Positions 1 to 14,900 of a stretch of 64,000 nucleotides of DNA are shown here, in pieces. Each line of letters begins with the position of its first letter. The stretch's first letter is position 1. The position numbers were made by a program, and so were the translations under genes. Source of the DNA: Hybos culiciformis (lineage: Eukaryota; Arthropoda; Insecta; Diptera; Hybotidae); assembly GCA_964007475.1 (NCBI GenBank), contig OZ023273.1, forward strand, positions 143,937,308 to 144,001,307, read 5' to 3'. The notes beneath the pieces are model-generated. The model did not search any database, was not told the origin of the DNA, and saw nothing but the letters and a program-made list of their open reading frames with translations.

Positions 1-3000
1 ATGTATATTAGTTTTATATAGAAAATTAGACCCTGTAAAAATCTCGATTTTAGTTATAGATAAGGTACCTAGTTATTTTTTTTAAAACAAGTTTTTTTTT
101 CCAATTGAGAATAAAAAGAAAATAAAAAATTTTGATTTTCAAAACATTAAAACTAGAAAAAAAAAATCCTAAAGCAAATAAGAAAAATTGAAAAATGAAT
201 TTCCCTACTTATATAACTTTTCCTTTTTTTTTTTTTTTGATTTTCCAAAATTTTCATTTACCTCTAAAAAACCAATAAATAAAAAAAAGTTTTTTTTTTA
301 TTTTTTTTCCTCCTTTAAAATCATTTAAAGCTTATCCAAAATGTACCAAAATTACGACAATGTACCTAATATTTTAATTATAATTTTTTTTTAAGTCAAT
401 AAAAAAAAAATAAAATTACAAGGTAGTATTTTTATCCTGATTATGTTTTCTTTTTTTATTATATTATTATTTTCTTTTTTTTTTTTTTTAGCTTTTTCAT
501 AAATATTTTTATTTTTATTTTTTTTTTATAATAAAAGATAGAAAATAAAGCGTATTTTCACGTGGTACTACGTCTGTCTACAACAACCGCCTACGCACTG
601 TGAAAATTTTACAAATTTTTCCTTATGATAGGGTATACTGAAAATATAAGATTATTAAGCAAAAAAAAAAACAAAAAAATTTTCCAGGCAGAACATTTTT
701 TATGTATATAATTAATATATATATAATTTTTTTTTTACTATTTCCACCACACTTTCACTCAGAACCACAACATTTTTATTGTTATTATAAATTATAATGG
801 TCATTATAGAATTTTCCTCTAAGTGTTGCATTCAACATTTGTACATAGTTGTTCCTTTATTTTTTATTTTTTTTTTCATTGTGTTAAAATAAAAGTTGTA
901 CAAATTTTTATCTACACATTTGAAACTAAATCAGATGGTTGACAGCTGCTTAAACTGGTGGAAATTCTTACATAAAATGTAAAACTTATTTTTTCCCTTA
1001 ACCTGTACATTTATATAAATATATGTGTAAAATGTGATTATGTATATTTAGTAGATACAATATGAAAAAAAAATTTTGTGTACATTTTTTTACACGAGAA
1101 AAATTTAAAATTTTCTTCTTTTATATTTTTGTAATAGAAAAATTTTAAAGATATTATACTAATTTGAAATATGTATATCTCACTTTCATTTTTTTTATAT
1201 TCTCTATTCTCAGGTATCTATGTACAAATTTTGTTTCCAAAAATTTGAAAAGTCAGTCACCGGGCGACGAGGGTATTTAGTTTTTTTTTATTTTATTTAT
1301 TAATCTGTATATTTGAAAGAAAATAGATGGAAAAATAATTATTTATATGGGGAGAATTAATGATTGAAATTTTTTATTTTTTTTTTTCAGAATATGAGAA
1401 AAAAATGAACTTTGATAGTGTTTATTAAAACCATCGTTTCCGTAGCTTTGGGGTTTAAAAACCTTTTTTTTTTTTATTTTAAAAATAATATCGTGTTAGA
1501 AAATTTGAAAAAATAAAAAACTACTACTTTCTGCATTTGAATTTCGAATGCGATTTAATCAAAATAATTAAAATTTTAGTATTAATAATTCCTTCTAAGA
1601 TAAAATCATCCATCTATGTTATGTTTATGTAATTTATTTAGTTTCAATTTTTTGCTGATACTTCATTATCATTTTTATATTAATATAATTTATTATATTC
1701 ATTCAATACCAAAAAAAAAAAACAAATAAACAAAAAAGAATCATTAAATATAATAATATAAAATAAGAAAACTATCGAAGGAATCGATCGATAAGAAGTT
1801 TTCGTAGAAATAAAAAACTAATTGTTATCATTGAATAAATACTTTAAATTTAAAATCTTGCAGTATAAAAAACTAAGGGGGAAGTTACTCATTTTCAATA
1901 ATGCTTTCATTAAAATAAAATTCCAAGAATTTGAAATTTTTTTTGCATATTTAGGGTTTCACAATAAATTTATTCAGTTCATTATGCTGCTTCTTTAAAT
2001 AATGTTGAATTCGTTAATAAAAGAATTAATATCAAAAAAAAATTCGTAAAAAATGTGCATAGCAAAAATTATCGAGATTAAGTATATTTATTTATGAAAT
2101 CATTGATGATCGAGTTATAATCAAGTTAGACAAAACTAGGGCTGAGAAATAAATATTTTTTAGAATATTTTAAATTGTAAGAGGAAATAATAAAAAATAA
2201 TCCTATAAAAATTTTTTTGAAAACAATCCGAAATCAATTTTAATAAATTTAGTACAAAAATAAAATAAATTATTTTTTTTTTGTTTAAAATGAAAGTCAT
2301 ATAAATATTTTTAGAACAATTTTATTATGCTAATTAAAATAAATTAATTTTTTCTTGACCTTTCCCATATTTTCACTGCCAGACTGTCAATTGATAGTGC
2401 AATATAATGGGCGTTTGAATAATTAAGTTAATTATCCATTTCATTTCTTCTTTTTTTTTTTAATATTAAAAACAAATAAAAAGCTACGTAAGTTAGGTAG
2501 GGTATATTAATTTCAATTTAACATAAAAGTATTCCCCTCCGTTTTTGTTTTGTGTTAAATATGTATGTAGGATTATGTATATGGAAAATACGTTTAAATT
2601 AAATGAAACATAAAATTCTCAAATACGTAATTGATATAAAATTACGTCACTATTAATCAATGCCATGCGTATTAATTTAATAAACATTTTGAAAATTTAG
2701 AATGCTCTTCTCAAACAAAACATTATACACAAAATTTCGTAACTCTCGAACTAAATAAAATGAGATATGTGAAAAAATATTATCTAGTTACATCAACCAT
2801 TAAAGGGATTCAATATTCTGAGTAAAAAAAAGATACTTCTTTAATTTAAGCAACATTATGTTGTTATTTACATAAAATTTAAAAAATATATTTATGTTTA
2901 GTATAATTTTTAATATGGTGCAAAATTATGTTCACAAAAAGTAAAAAGTTAAATTATATATTATATTATAATCAAAATGAAAGTTACGTAAAAAGTAAAA

Positions 3001-5907
3001 CGAAAATTTATTTTAGTTTGAAGTTTCTTGAAGTAAATTGAACTTATAGTTGGATAAGTTAAAAAACATTGATCTACTCCACAGATATTTATTTTAATCT
3101 ACAAATATATGTATTTCTATTTGTCTTTAAGAAATATGAAGATTGAATAGCTAAATCACCTACGACGTAATTTAATTATTTTTTTCATATGGATTCTCTT
3201 ATCGAAAATATACATGTATTCTTTTAAGAAAAAAGGATCAATTAAATGGAAATATTTTCGTTACAATAATAAAAATAACGCTTATAACAAGTTTGTTCTC
3301 ATTACCATAATTTTCTCATTGCTCATGTGCCAAACAAAAACCTGAAAAAAAAAAAATGCCGGTAAAAAGTATAACATAGCAATTATTTTATACAAACTTC
3401 AGTACTTAACGCGTTATTGCCAAATAATCATACGGTTCAGGAAATTTATAAGAAAATCCGGCAGCGTGGAAAAAAAAAAATTAATATACCTTCCTATATA
3501 TTTTTTAATTGATTTTTCTATTCATATTGATATTGCATCAGAAATCAAATTTAAAATGGAATACAACCGGACTGGTTAGAAATTAGTGCAAACATTCATT
3601 GAAATGATCATAAAAAGTATATATAAATGTACCTACATTGAATTAAGATAGTTGTTCATTCAAAAATTAATATAAATATACTTGTGTTTTTGTACATTTC
3701 GTGAAGTTTATTTTTTAACTTGGAATATGTAAGTGGCAAAAAATTCCATGAAACGTACGGAACTTATTCCTTACTTTTCCTCACTTAATATTCCTTACTT
3801 TATAATATTACTAGTGATTTGCTCTCAAACACTCAAACAAGAAGTATCGAAGACTTAATTTTAAACGTCTTTCATTCTTAGTTTTCTCAGAAACTTATTT
3901 AATAAAACTCAGTGAAAATCTAAAATATCTTTTATTTTTATTCTGTGATAAATTTTAATAAAGAAAGAAAACGTCCATATAAATTAAAATCTGTCATTCA
4001 TTTATGTTAATTATCCTTTTATAAATAGTAAACAGTACCTACATTCAAAAATATTTTTTTGCATAAAATAAATAAAATTCACTGAAAAAAAAAAGATACA
4101 AAAATTTCTTGTGAATTTTACCCGCATGGTAATAATGCTTTCCTTTTGAGAGAAATTTCATCAGATAATAATATATGATTTTTATGCTAACATAACATAT
4201 ATAGGTACTTAAATATAAAATCATATTATTATTTTGTTAAATTAATTATTGATTGTATACTGTTTTATTTAAAAAAGCTAAAATTTAAATTTATGCTCCA
4301 TATTATATATATAACTTCCATCAGTGCAAAATCAATCGCTGGTGAAATAACACGCTGGCAAAAAAATATCTATTTGTAAAGTAAAAAGTTTGAATATAAT
4401 ATAATAATCTTCTGAAACAGAATAAACTTATAAACAAAAAAAAAACACTTTATCATTTTGTGTATAATTAGCTGAATAAATAAAATTAAATAATAAATTC
4501 CAGACATCCGCCAGAACTTAAGCTCGATGAAATTAAAATTATGGAAATTAGATTGCAAGAAATAAATAAATTTTGATTCACTGACATTATTGTCGTTTTG
4601 TGCAAGATAATAGACCGGGCAAATACATTTTTTTTGGCATTTACTTTTAATTCCCATTCAGCACTGAAAATTGCATATTTAATACGTTAACCATTGTTTG
4701 AACAGTTGATCAATAATGAGCCAATTGTTAAGAACTTAATTAAAAATTGTAACTCAATGTGACAAGAGACAAGATTTTCACTAGTTTAGGATTTATAAAA
4801 AAAAAATTTTAATTTTTTTTATAAATTTCAAAAAGTTTTAAATAATTTTAAATTTAAGCGAAAATAATCTTTTTACGTCAGTGGATTTATTTATTACAAT
4901 TTAATTAGCATTTTCCAAACTTATTTTGTTATCATATGAAAATAAACTGTAGGTCTAATATAAAATAAAAAATATTTTTCTGTTTCCTTTGAAGTTTAGT
5001 GTTAGTTTCCTGTGAGATAGAGAAATGTTGTACCTACCATTAATTTTTTTTTTCGAAATGAACTGGATGAGATTTGAGCTTACAACATTTTCGCTAAGTT
5101 GTTGGGGTTTCCTTTACTAAATCGTATATGCATTCCATTAAACATTTGCAACCCAATTCTCATACTTAATTGTAAGTCAATTAATATAAAATAGAATTTT
5201 TAAACAAACAAATAAGACTTCATTTTTTGGTCATATCAATTGGCAATTAATTGAACCATTGATTAAGGATACTAAAAATATTATAAAATTCGTAAAACCT
5301 ATTTTGTATTTTTATTTGAAGGTGTTAGTAAAAGAAAATGCTGTTAATACACTCTGATAATTATCAATATTTTGAAAGTATTTTATTTCGTCAAATAATA
5401 AAACAAAAAACGAGCAAAAATAAATGTTTTATGAAACTGATTATATTTGTGTATTCTTAATTAATGATTGAGCATAACGCAAATATTATTAAGTTTATGA
5501 TTATGATATAATTAATTATACATATATTCTTAAATTATTCAACTTTTTCTATGCGTTATCACAAAATTATAGTCTTATCGAAAGCTAAAGTGACAATTTG
5601 AAATGGTTTATTACTTATTTTATGATAAGTTGTATTTTTTTTTTCGATTGCCAGAATGGTAAAAATCTTGTTAGGTTGCCACATAGTGATAATGAAAGAT
5701 TAATTTGAATGATTATCATAAATTTTTATAAAAGTTCTAATTTTTTAAACCTTAATAGTTAGTTTAATTTATCATCTTTTAGACATGAAATAAATTTACG
5801 TTTGCAATTTAAAAAAATAAAAAATAAAACCAAAACAAAATATACATAGTGAATAAACACAATAAGGTGCATTCTGTTGGAATTAAAAATAATAAAATCT
5901 TTAAAAA
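1..5907. other. AT-rich non-coding stretch upstream of the amino-acid transporter
   Basis: No exon can be supported here. The open frames are short, dominated by Phe/Ile/Lys/Asn codons, and have no recognisable domain. The only less AT-rich patches are about 545-600 and 1255-1275, neither with a coding signature. The stretch could hold 5' non-coding exons or promoter elements of the transporter gene that starts at 5908, but nothing in the sequence fixes them. Confidence 0.6.
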
Positions 5908-8900
5908 ATGTCTGAAAATAATGAAATAAAACGAATACCGAAAACAACAACTGACAAAGGTGAATTGATTGGCGATGGCAATTCAATTCAAACTAAGGAT
6001 TTGAATAATGATGATAATAAAAAAATTGTGCTGGAAAGGAAATTAACATTAATGAATGGCGTTGGTATTATTGTTGGATCAATAATTGGCTCTGGTATAT
6101 TCATATCACCAACTGGAGTATTTTTTTACACTGAGTAAGTAATTATAATAGAAAAAAAAATTATATTTTGTTAAAAAGCTAAAAATATGATTTAATCTTG
6201 AAAAATTTTATTAGAAGTAGAATAGTAAGTATATTATCGTTATGTGTATTTTATATAAATATCTTAACTCAAATTTTCCATGCCAAGTCCTAAAAAAATG
6301 GTGTGTTATTGGAAATTATTAAACAATACATTAAATTTATGGGACCAATATACTTAATTCTTAACTCTCTAGATCCAATTATTGACTTGTATTTGAGATG
6401 TTCTATAGTAAAACATATTGATTGAGAAAACTGTACGCTAAATTTGGTAATTATGCCAATATGGAATTAAGAAATTTACTACAAAATAAACATATAGACA
6501 GAAAAAAAAAAAAACATTATAATAAAAAATCCCAAAAATTCATTTTATACCTACCTAATAAATCTTAATTTATTTTATGATGTAAAAAGGTATACGGTAT
6601 ACCACATGTTTATTTTTTTGGTACGAATGCTCATCTTTACTTTTACACTTTTACTTTATACATATACAAATATGCTTAACATAAAAAAATTAACCTTTTT
6701 TATTTTTGGAATACCATTTTCTTTTAATTTTCAAAAGTTTTAATATTCAAGTACGTAGTATTATATTTATATGTACATTTATAATACATTTATAATACGA
6801 ACATATAACCCTTTTTAAAACTTGCATCTAATTCTGTGCTCCTACTATAAAAATACGAAATAAAAAGTAGGCGAATACGAAAAGTCAACCTGTTGCATGT
6901 TTAAAAATCTTATTTCTTCAGAGTTGTTGTTATTTTGTATATATTTTAAAATTTATACATTAATGAATATCTGGCTAGGTACATATACATATGAACATAC
7001 ATTCTATTCTGAAAAACTAAACTGATAATGTTTTTTAAAATTAAATTGAAAGCAAAACCACAAAAATATAGAACAGTACTTTATGAAGTATTTTTAAGCC
7101 TTCAATATTACTATACCAATACCACTTAGTCATCTAGCTTGTACAAATATAAAATATGACAATTTTCATCCTGAGCTATTAACATCCATCTACCCACATA
7201 CTAAAATTTATATGAAAATTATTTAGACTTTCGGCTGGTTGATAGAATCTAAACTCTTTACATTTTTGTTTATTCCGATTAGGCATAATCAAAAATGTAT
7301 TTTATTCTAACTAGACCGTATGTATACTGATGTACAAATAAGACTGATCTAATGTGTGTCAAATTACAGAAATAAATAAATTTAAATTTTTAAATTTCAG
7401 ATCTGTTGGAACATCTTTACTTATATGGGCAACTTGTGGAATACTCTCAACAATAGGAGCCTTGTGTTACGCTGAGTTAGGTACTTCCATTACACGATCT
7501 GGTGGTGATTACGCTTATTTATTAACTGCTTTTGGGCCGTTAGTTGGATTTTTAAGATTATGGATGGCTTTGCTTATTATAAGACCAACAACTCAGGTTT
7601 GTTAATTCAAAAAAAAAACTTTATTCAAAGAAAACCCTTCAAATAAAAAAAATTTAAGTATATAGTATTTGCAAAATCATTTCCATTAATTAAAAAATAA
7701 TATGCGTATAATTTTATTTTTCAATCAAATTTAATCAAAATAAATTTATTGATATGTACTACAAATTAAAGAAATTTTAATGATTTACTTAAAATAGTGT
7801 TAAAAATCATGCTATTCTTGATTCCTAGTTTCTTTAAAGATTTTAAAACTCTCTTCACATAACTATTCACAAATCTTCTTTATAACATAATTCGTTAGAA
7901 AAGACTAAAATTTTTGATCAAAGTGTTTCAATGCTTTAAAATTGTTTGTATGCTTAGTACCTAGTATTAAGTATCAATTAATAATTAATTTAGTTGTAAT
8001 AAGTTAAGGTGAAAACACAATTGGGGCGACGACGACGACGACAGCGATTTTTCATATAAAAAAATCGCCTCAATTGTTTCATTCTCATACAAATATATGG
8101 TTTTTGACAGTCGCTATCTCTGTCGCCGTCGTTGTCGCCCCAATTGTGTTTTCACCTTTAATGTATTAGTATGACTATGAATACACATGATTGAATATTA
8201 TATTGCATTTACTAATATCCTTATAATAATATAGATAAAATACTTAATAATATTAATTTTAAAGAAAAATGAGATAATTCATGTCATCAATTTTTATTGG
8301 GTTAAATTAAATAGTTTACTATTTTCATCAAATTGTAGCTTTTGTTTTGATTCGATTAATTGAAAGTGTTTGATTTCAATTTACTATATTAATCAAATCA
8401 TCATTCAATAAAATATATGTAGAAAATTGAAAAAACAAAAAATTATGTAAAATAAAAAGTATGCAATAAGTTGCTTTCACAAAAAGGATTTTTCTTATAA
8501 GAAAATGTATCAATATCAAACTAGAATCTAAAAAAAAAATCGTTTTAGGTTATATATATTTAGAACCTTAATTTTTTTAAGAAATTAATCTAAATGTATT
8601 ATAATCGGTCTAAAAATGTACCTATACTTGAATATTTCATAAAATATCCCCAATTAATTTTTCATTAAATTTTTTTTTATTGCAATATAGGCCATAGTTG
8701 CTTTAACATTCGCTCAATATACAGCGAAACCATTTTTTGAAGATTGTACCCCGCCAGATCTTCCAGTTAAATTACTAGCAGCCGGTTGTTTATGTTTCCT
8801 AACAGCCATTAATTGTATGTCAACGAAAGTGTCTATGAAAATTCAGGATATATTCACTGCTGCCAAACTTCTTGCTTTAATTTTAATCATTTTGGCTGGA

Positions 8901-11900
8901 TTATATTCCATGGCAGCACGAGATTTAACAAATTTCGACAATATGTGGGCTGGTGATTATGATGTTGGTAATATTGGTTATGCATTTTATTCCGGCTTAT
9001 TCGCTTTCGGAGGATGGAATTATTTGAACTTTGTAACTGAAGAACTCCAGGATCCCTACAGGTTAGTAATGAATTATATTATATAGGTATGCATCTAATT
9101 ATTTTTTCAATATAAAGACTTTGTCGTATAACGTACGTGACGAATGTTTTGTGTATGCTTAATACTGTATATATATTTCAGACTCTTTACTTTTAATTTC
9201 TCCATTATTTTTATTGCTTATTTTCAATCAATTACTTTTTGTATCACTTGATCGAAGTGTGCTGTATATAATTGTGTACTAATCCTTTCTTAAACTAATA
9301 TGCGAAATGTAGGTTACCCGACACGTTTAAATTTTTTTTTTTTTTGCAAATCTCAACCTGTTTGTTTAAAAAAAATATTTATAATTATTGTAAATGGTGT
9401 CGAAAAAAGTAAATGTACAAATAATATAATCAACATAAACGCGTTACAAAATTTAAATTATAATAATGTACCTACTTCAATCTGACGTAATCATATAAAC
9501 ATAAAAACAAATGTGGTATGTACAATTATTTCCTTACTAAACTACTATACATACTGTATTTAAAATTTGAAAAAAAAAATTTATTTCATTCATTGGTTTC
9601 AAAATAATATAATAAGTATGTACATATAGTTTTTTTTTTTTTAATTTGCATACTTTATGGCTGCTTAGTAATTAGAAACATAAGACTTTCTAACTATCTA
9701 TATAAGATTATTATTTAAAACTTTAAAATACAATCATTTTTAATTTGAATTTTATAGTTTTAGTAAAAAATTTGATAATTTTCTATTCGAAGTTTCTGAT
9801 ATCCCATTATTTTAATAATAATTTAAAAAAGTTTATAACTTTAAAGATTTTATTATTATAGTTCAGGTTTTGTTTGCCAATTTCATAAACTTTAAATATT
9901 TAAAAAAGAGATTGATCTTACACACATGTTGTATGTTTAAGTTTAATGAAGTCTATGTATATATGTACATATAATAAAATAAATAAATTATACATAGATA
10001 TATAATGGATAATGGCAACACTTGAAGAGTAAGGTGTGATTTTTGACAGCTGAAGATTTCGTTAATTAAAATTAATATTTGAAAGTTCTTTGTTGGTTTA
10101 AATTTGAAAAGATTGAATTGAATTGAGTTGCAGAATTGATTGGAATTGAAGATTCGAAGAATTAGGGATTGGTGAATGTTTTTTTGGAAAATATTGAAAA
10201 GATAAAGTATTTTGTTAAAATCTTTGGTTAGGTGGCGGCGTCACTAATACACATACAAATACAAGCACTACATTGCTGATTTTGTTTTTTGCTTTTTGAA
10301 GTTTATACTTCTTTAGCGACGTTGGAAGAAATTTGGTAGAGGGTAAAAATTTATTTTCATATAAAATTTTTCTGAGAATCGTCATCATTTTTCTGAGAAT
10401 CGACCGTCATCATTTTTCAAAAATTAAAAAAAAAAACAAACCATAATTGGGTTCGAACCTGGCACCTTCAGACTTATTAGTATGGTGTTCTATCCACTAA
10501 GCCATACGGCCATATAATTTTTGCTTTCTAAAATATAATAAAAAAATTCTAATAAACCATTCATTTTTTTGTTTTTATTTTATTGTAGGGGAATAAAAAA
10601 TAATACTCAAAAAAAAAAATAAGAAAAGAATTAGAATACTCAAAAAACGAGTTTGAAAAATTAACTAACCAATCAAAAAATTAATCTCATTGCCATATAA
10701 TGAGATTTAATATTATTTAGGAAAATAAATCAAAAATATTTTTTGTATTTGTTTAGAAAGCTAAACTCATATAGGCAATATGGCTTAGTATTATAGTAGA
10801 ACATCACACTGTAAGTCTGAAGGTGCCTGGTTCGATTCCCAATGAGGATTTTTTTTTTTTTAATAAAGAAACAAATCCTTTTAGTATTTTTGGAAAACGT
10901 TAAATATTCATATGATATATGATAAAAATTAAATTTTTGCACCACTTAACAATTCTTGAATTAAAATAAAAATATGATTTATAGTTTTTCATTAAAAAAA
11001 AGAAATTAAATAATCCTTTTCTTTGTGGGTCGCCAAAAAAAAATTCTCATGTGACAACGGAATTTATTGTCGATTTATTTATATATGTATAATAAAATAA
11101 GGGACTATGAAATAATTAAAAAGTAATAGTTAGCAATAGAAATATACATTTATTTTTTGATCCTATATTTTTTAATTTATAGCTTAAATATTATTTGCCA
11201 AATTCGATTCTAATTTCAATTTGATATTTTCGTCTATTTTTTATTTTGACATGCAGATTGTGAAAACTTCGGAATTTCACGCAGTTACGAATGATTAAAT
11301 ATAAAAATATAAAATATTGTTAACTTCATATTATTTAACGTCTCAAATTAATTATAGATTTAGCTAGACAAATAATATTATTTCCAGTCGATGATGAACT
11401 TTTACAGATAAGACTTATATAAACAAAATACAATAAAATAGATTTAAATGCCAAAATTTAATAAAATTATTTAACAATTGATTAATATGAACAAAAATTT
11501 AGTAAAATGTCTTAAAATTCGATTTATATGAACAAAATTTCGATTTATAATTCATAATGTTTAATTTAAATTAGTTATTCGAGCTGATTTTCCATCAAAT
11601 AAAATAATTTTCGAAACATCTGGGAAATGTTTTTACACACTCTAGTTTATTTTTTACAGAGATCATGTAACCACTAAAGTTATAAACATTATATCCTATA
11701 AAACAAATTTATAATATTGGACGCACTAAACTCGTTACAAACAACATAGGTATATTTTGGCATTGATAGTATGGATATCGATCAAGTAATTTATCATTAT
11801 AGGTTTTCCCGGCTCAAAATATGCAAAAAAAAAAATATTTTCAAAATAGGTAGCTCTGGTGAAATAAAGATTACCAGACCAAAAATTTTGGGTAGGAATT

Positions 11901-14900
11901 CATAATTATCGTACACTTTTTTAATTTCAAATATATGTCCAATATTACAAGCAAAAAAATTACATATTCTACCAATAAAAAAATTATGTTCAAAAAATTA
12001 TAAAAATTATTATGTTCAAAAAAATTTAAAAAAAAATGTATTCATTGGGGAATCGAACCTGACACCGTCACTCTTATAGTCCGATGTTCTAGCCACTAAG
12101 CCATACGGCCATATAATTTTTGCTTTCTAAAATATAATAAAAAAATTCTAATAAACCATTCATTTTTTTGTTTTTATTTTATTGTAGGGGAATAAAAAAT
12201 AATACTCAAAAAAAAAAATAAGAAAAGAATTAGAATACTCAAAAAACGAGTTTGAAAAATTAACTAACCAATCAAAAAATTAATCTCATTGCCATATAAT
12301 GAGATTTAATATTATTTAGGAAAATAAATCAAAAATATTTTTTGTATTTGTTTAGAAAGCTAAACTCATATAGGCAATATGGCTTAGTATTATAGTAGAA
12401 CATCACACTGTAAGTCTGAAGGTGCCTGGTTCGATTCCCAATGAGGATTTTTTTTTTTTTAATAAAGAAACAAATCCTTTTAGTATTTTTGGAAAACGTT
12501 AAATATTCATATGATATATGATAAAAATTAAATTTTTGCACCACTTAACAATTCTTGAATTAAAATAAATGATTTATAGTTTTTCATTAAAAAAAAGAAA
12601 TTAAATAATCCTTTTCTTTGTGGGTCCCCAAAAAAAATTCTCATGTGACAACGGAACTTATTGTCGATTTATTTATATATGTATAATAAAATAAGGGACT
12701 ATGAAATAATTAAAAAGTAATAGTTAGCAATAGAAATATACATTTATTTTTTGATCCTATATTTTTTAATTTATAGCTTAAATATTATTTGCCAAATTCG
12801 ATTCTAATTTCAATTTGATATTTTCGTCTATTTTTTATTTTGACATGCAGATTGTGAAAACTTCGGAATTTCACGCAGTTACGAATGATTAAATATAAAA
12901 ATATAAAATATTGTTAACTTCATATTATTTAACGTCTCAAATTAATTATAGATTTAGCTAGACAAATAATATTATTTCCAGTCGATGATGAACTTTTACA
13001 GATAAGACTTATATAAACAAAATACAATAAAATAGATTTAAATGCCAAAATTTAATAAAATTATTTAACAATTGATTAATATGAACAAAAATTTAGTAAA
13101 ATGTCTTAAAATTCGATTTATATGAACAAAATTTCGATTTATAATTCATAATGTTTAATTTAAATTAGTTATTCGAGCTGATTTTCCATCAAATAAAATA
13201 ATTTTCGAAACATCTGGGAAATGTTTTTACACACTCTAGATTATTTTTTACAGAGATCATGTAACCACTAAAGTTATAAACATTATATCCTATAAAACAA
13301 ATTTATAATATTGGACGCACTAAACTCGTTACAAACAACATAGGTATATTTTGGCATTGATAGTATAGATATCGATCAAGTAATTTATCATTATAGGTTT
13401 TCCCGGCTCAAAATATGCAAAAAAAAAAAAAACACGAAGCAGTCATAGAACTGCCTACAGAAGTTTATACTTAAAGATTTAAAAACTATGAAAAAAACTA
13501 TGAATAACAGTGGCTACAAATGATGGGCTGCTCAGTAAAAAATGTAAATTAAAATAAAAATCAGTCCATCAGTCCAAAAGCAGTCCATTATTTGTAGCCA
13601 CTGTTATTTCATAGTTTAAATCTTAAGTATAAACTTCTATAGGCAGTTCTATGACTGCTTCGTGTTTTTTTTTTTTTTTTCAATTTGTATTGCTGTCTAT
13701 TTTAAATTGCTGAAATAAATCTAAAGATATTGGTCAATTGATTTAATTTAAATTAATTAATTTAATTTAGTTTGGGTTCTGATATGGCCTCAAAAAATAA
13801 GTGTCCCGACTGTGCTGCCTTGGTTGATGTTGATACGGGTGGAATTAAATGTGACAAATGTGGATTTTGGTATCATAAATCATGTTCCAAAGTTGATGAT
13901 GAGCTGTATAAACAAATTGAAATTGATGACAAGATTGAATGGTTTTGTGTAGCATGTGAGATGGACAACTCCTCTTCTGGTGTAAGTACCAATACGGCAA
14001 GTATGATGGTGAAAGATATCTCCTCAGCCATTGAAAGTATGCGTGCTACAATGAATTCGAATTTAGGAGATTTAAATAAATCGTTAATAAGCCTTGATAC
14101 AAAGATAACTGATATCACACATAGAATGACTGAATTTTCTATTAAATTTGAGAATATAGATAAGACTTTCTTCAATATTCATGAAGACATTAATAACTTC
14201 AAAGATGAAATAAATAATAAAAACATTCTTTTCTGTGATGAAATAAATGGAAGGATTGAATTGATGAATGAGAAGCAGAAAGAGAATGAAGTATCTGTGT
14301 TTCAAGAGGAGATTGTGAAGATCAAAGAAGAAAATGTTGAAATGAAGAGATGTTTTCACAATATGAGGATGAATTACGAAAATTTACAAGTTTCTTTGAG
14401 GAGAAATGATATTGTTCTTTCTGGGATTCCGATTAATATTAAGGACTTAAGTGAACTGGTGGTGAATATTGGTATTGCTTTGGGAATTGGTATAATACCT
14501 GGTGATTTATCGAAATGTACATGGGATGGTCCTAGGAAGATGAAAATTTATGTAACTTTTGTGAACACTCAGAAGAGAGATGATGTTATGAGGTCGTATT
14601 TTAAAAATAAAAACCTAATTTTTTCGAAAATTATACCAGACAGTAATGTTCATAGTAGAGTCTATTTGAATGACAATCTGTCCAATGAGTTGTACAACAT
14701 GAAAAAGGATTGTATGGGCTTGGTGAAATGCAATAAGATAAGTGGATATAAGATAAGGAACAACGTGGTAATGATTACAAAGTTGGATGGGTCAGTCATC
14801 AAGTGCTGGAATAAGGGGAATTTATTGGAACAAAATTGGAATTAGTTGTATCAGCTAAGTAACTTCTGTTTATGTCTTATATTTTCTTATATATATACAT

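Noticed and set aside
4370..4657. 95-codon minus-strand frame upstream of the transporter
   Set aside because: No recognisable domain and AT-driven residue use; not enough to call a gene.
10441..12447. Functional tRNA genes
   Set aside because: A and B boxes are good, but acceptor and T stems do not pair and one class has an enlarged D region. They are better called tRNA-derived repeats.
10730..12544. Two identical 71-codon minus-strand frames in the direct repeats
   Set aside because: They are identical only because the repeat is duplicated. The sequence overlaps the tRNA-like B box and has no domain, so it is not a gene.
13873..14359. Minus-strand frames across ORF1
   Set aside because: Shadows of the zinc-finger/coiled-coil ORF1 on the plus strand.
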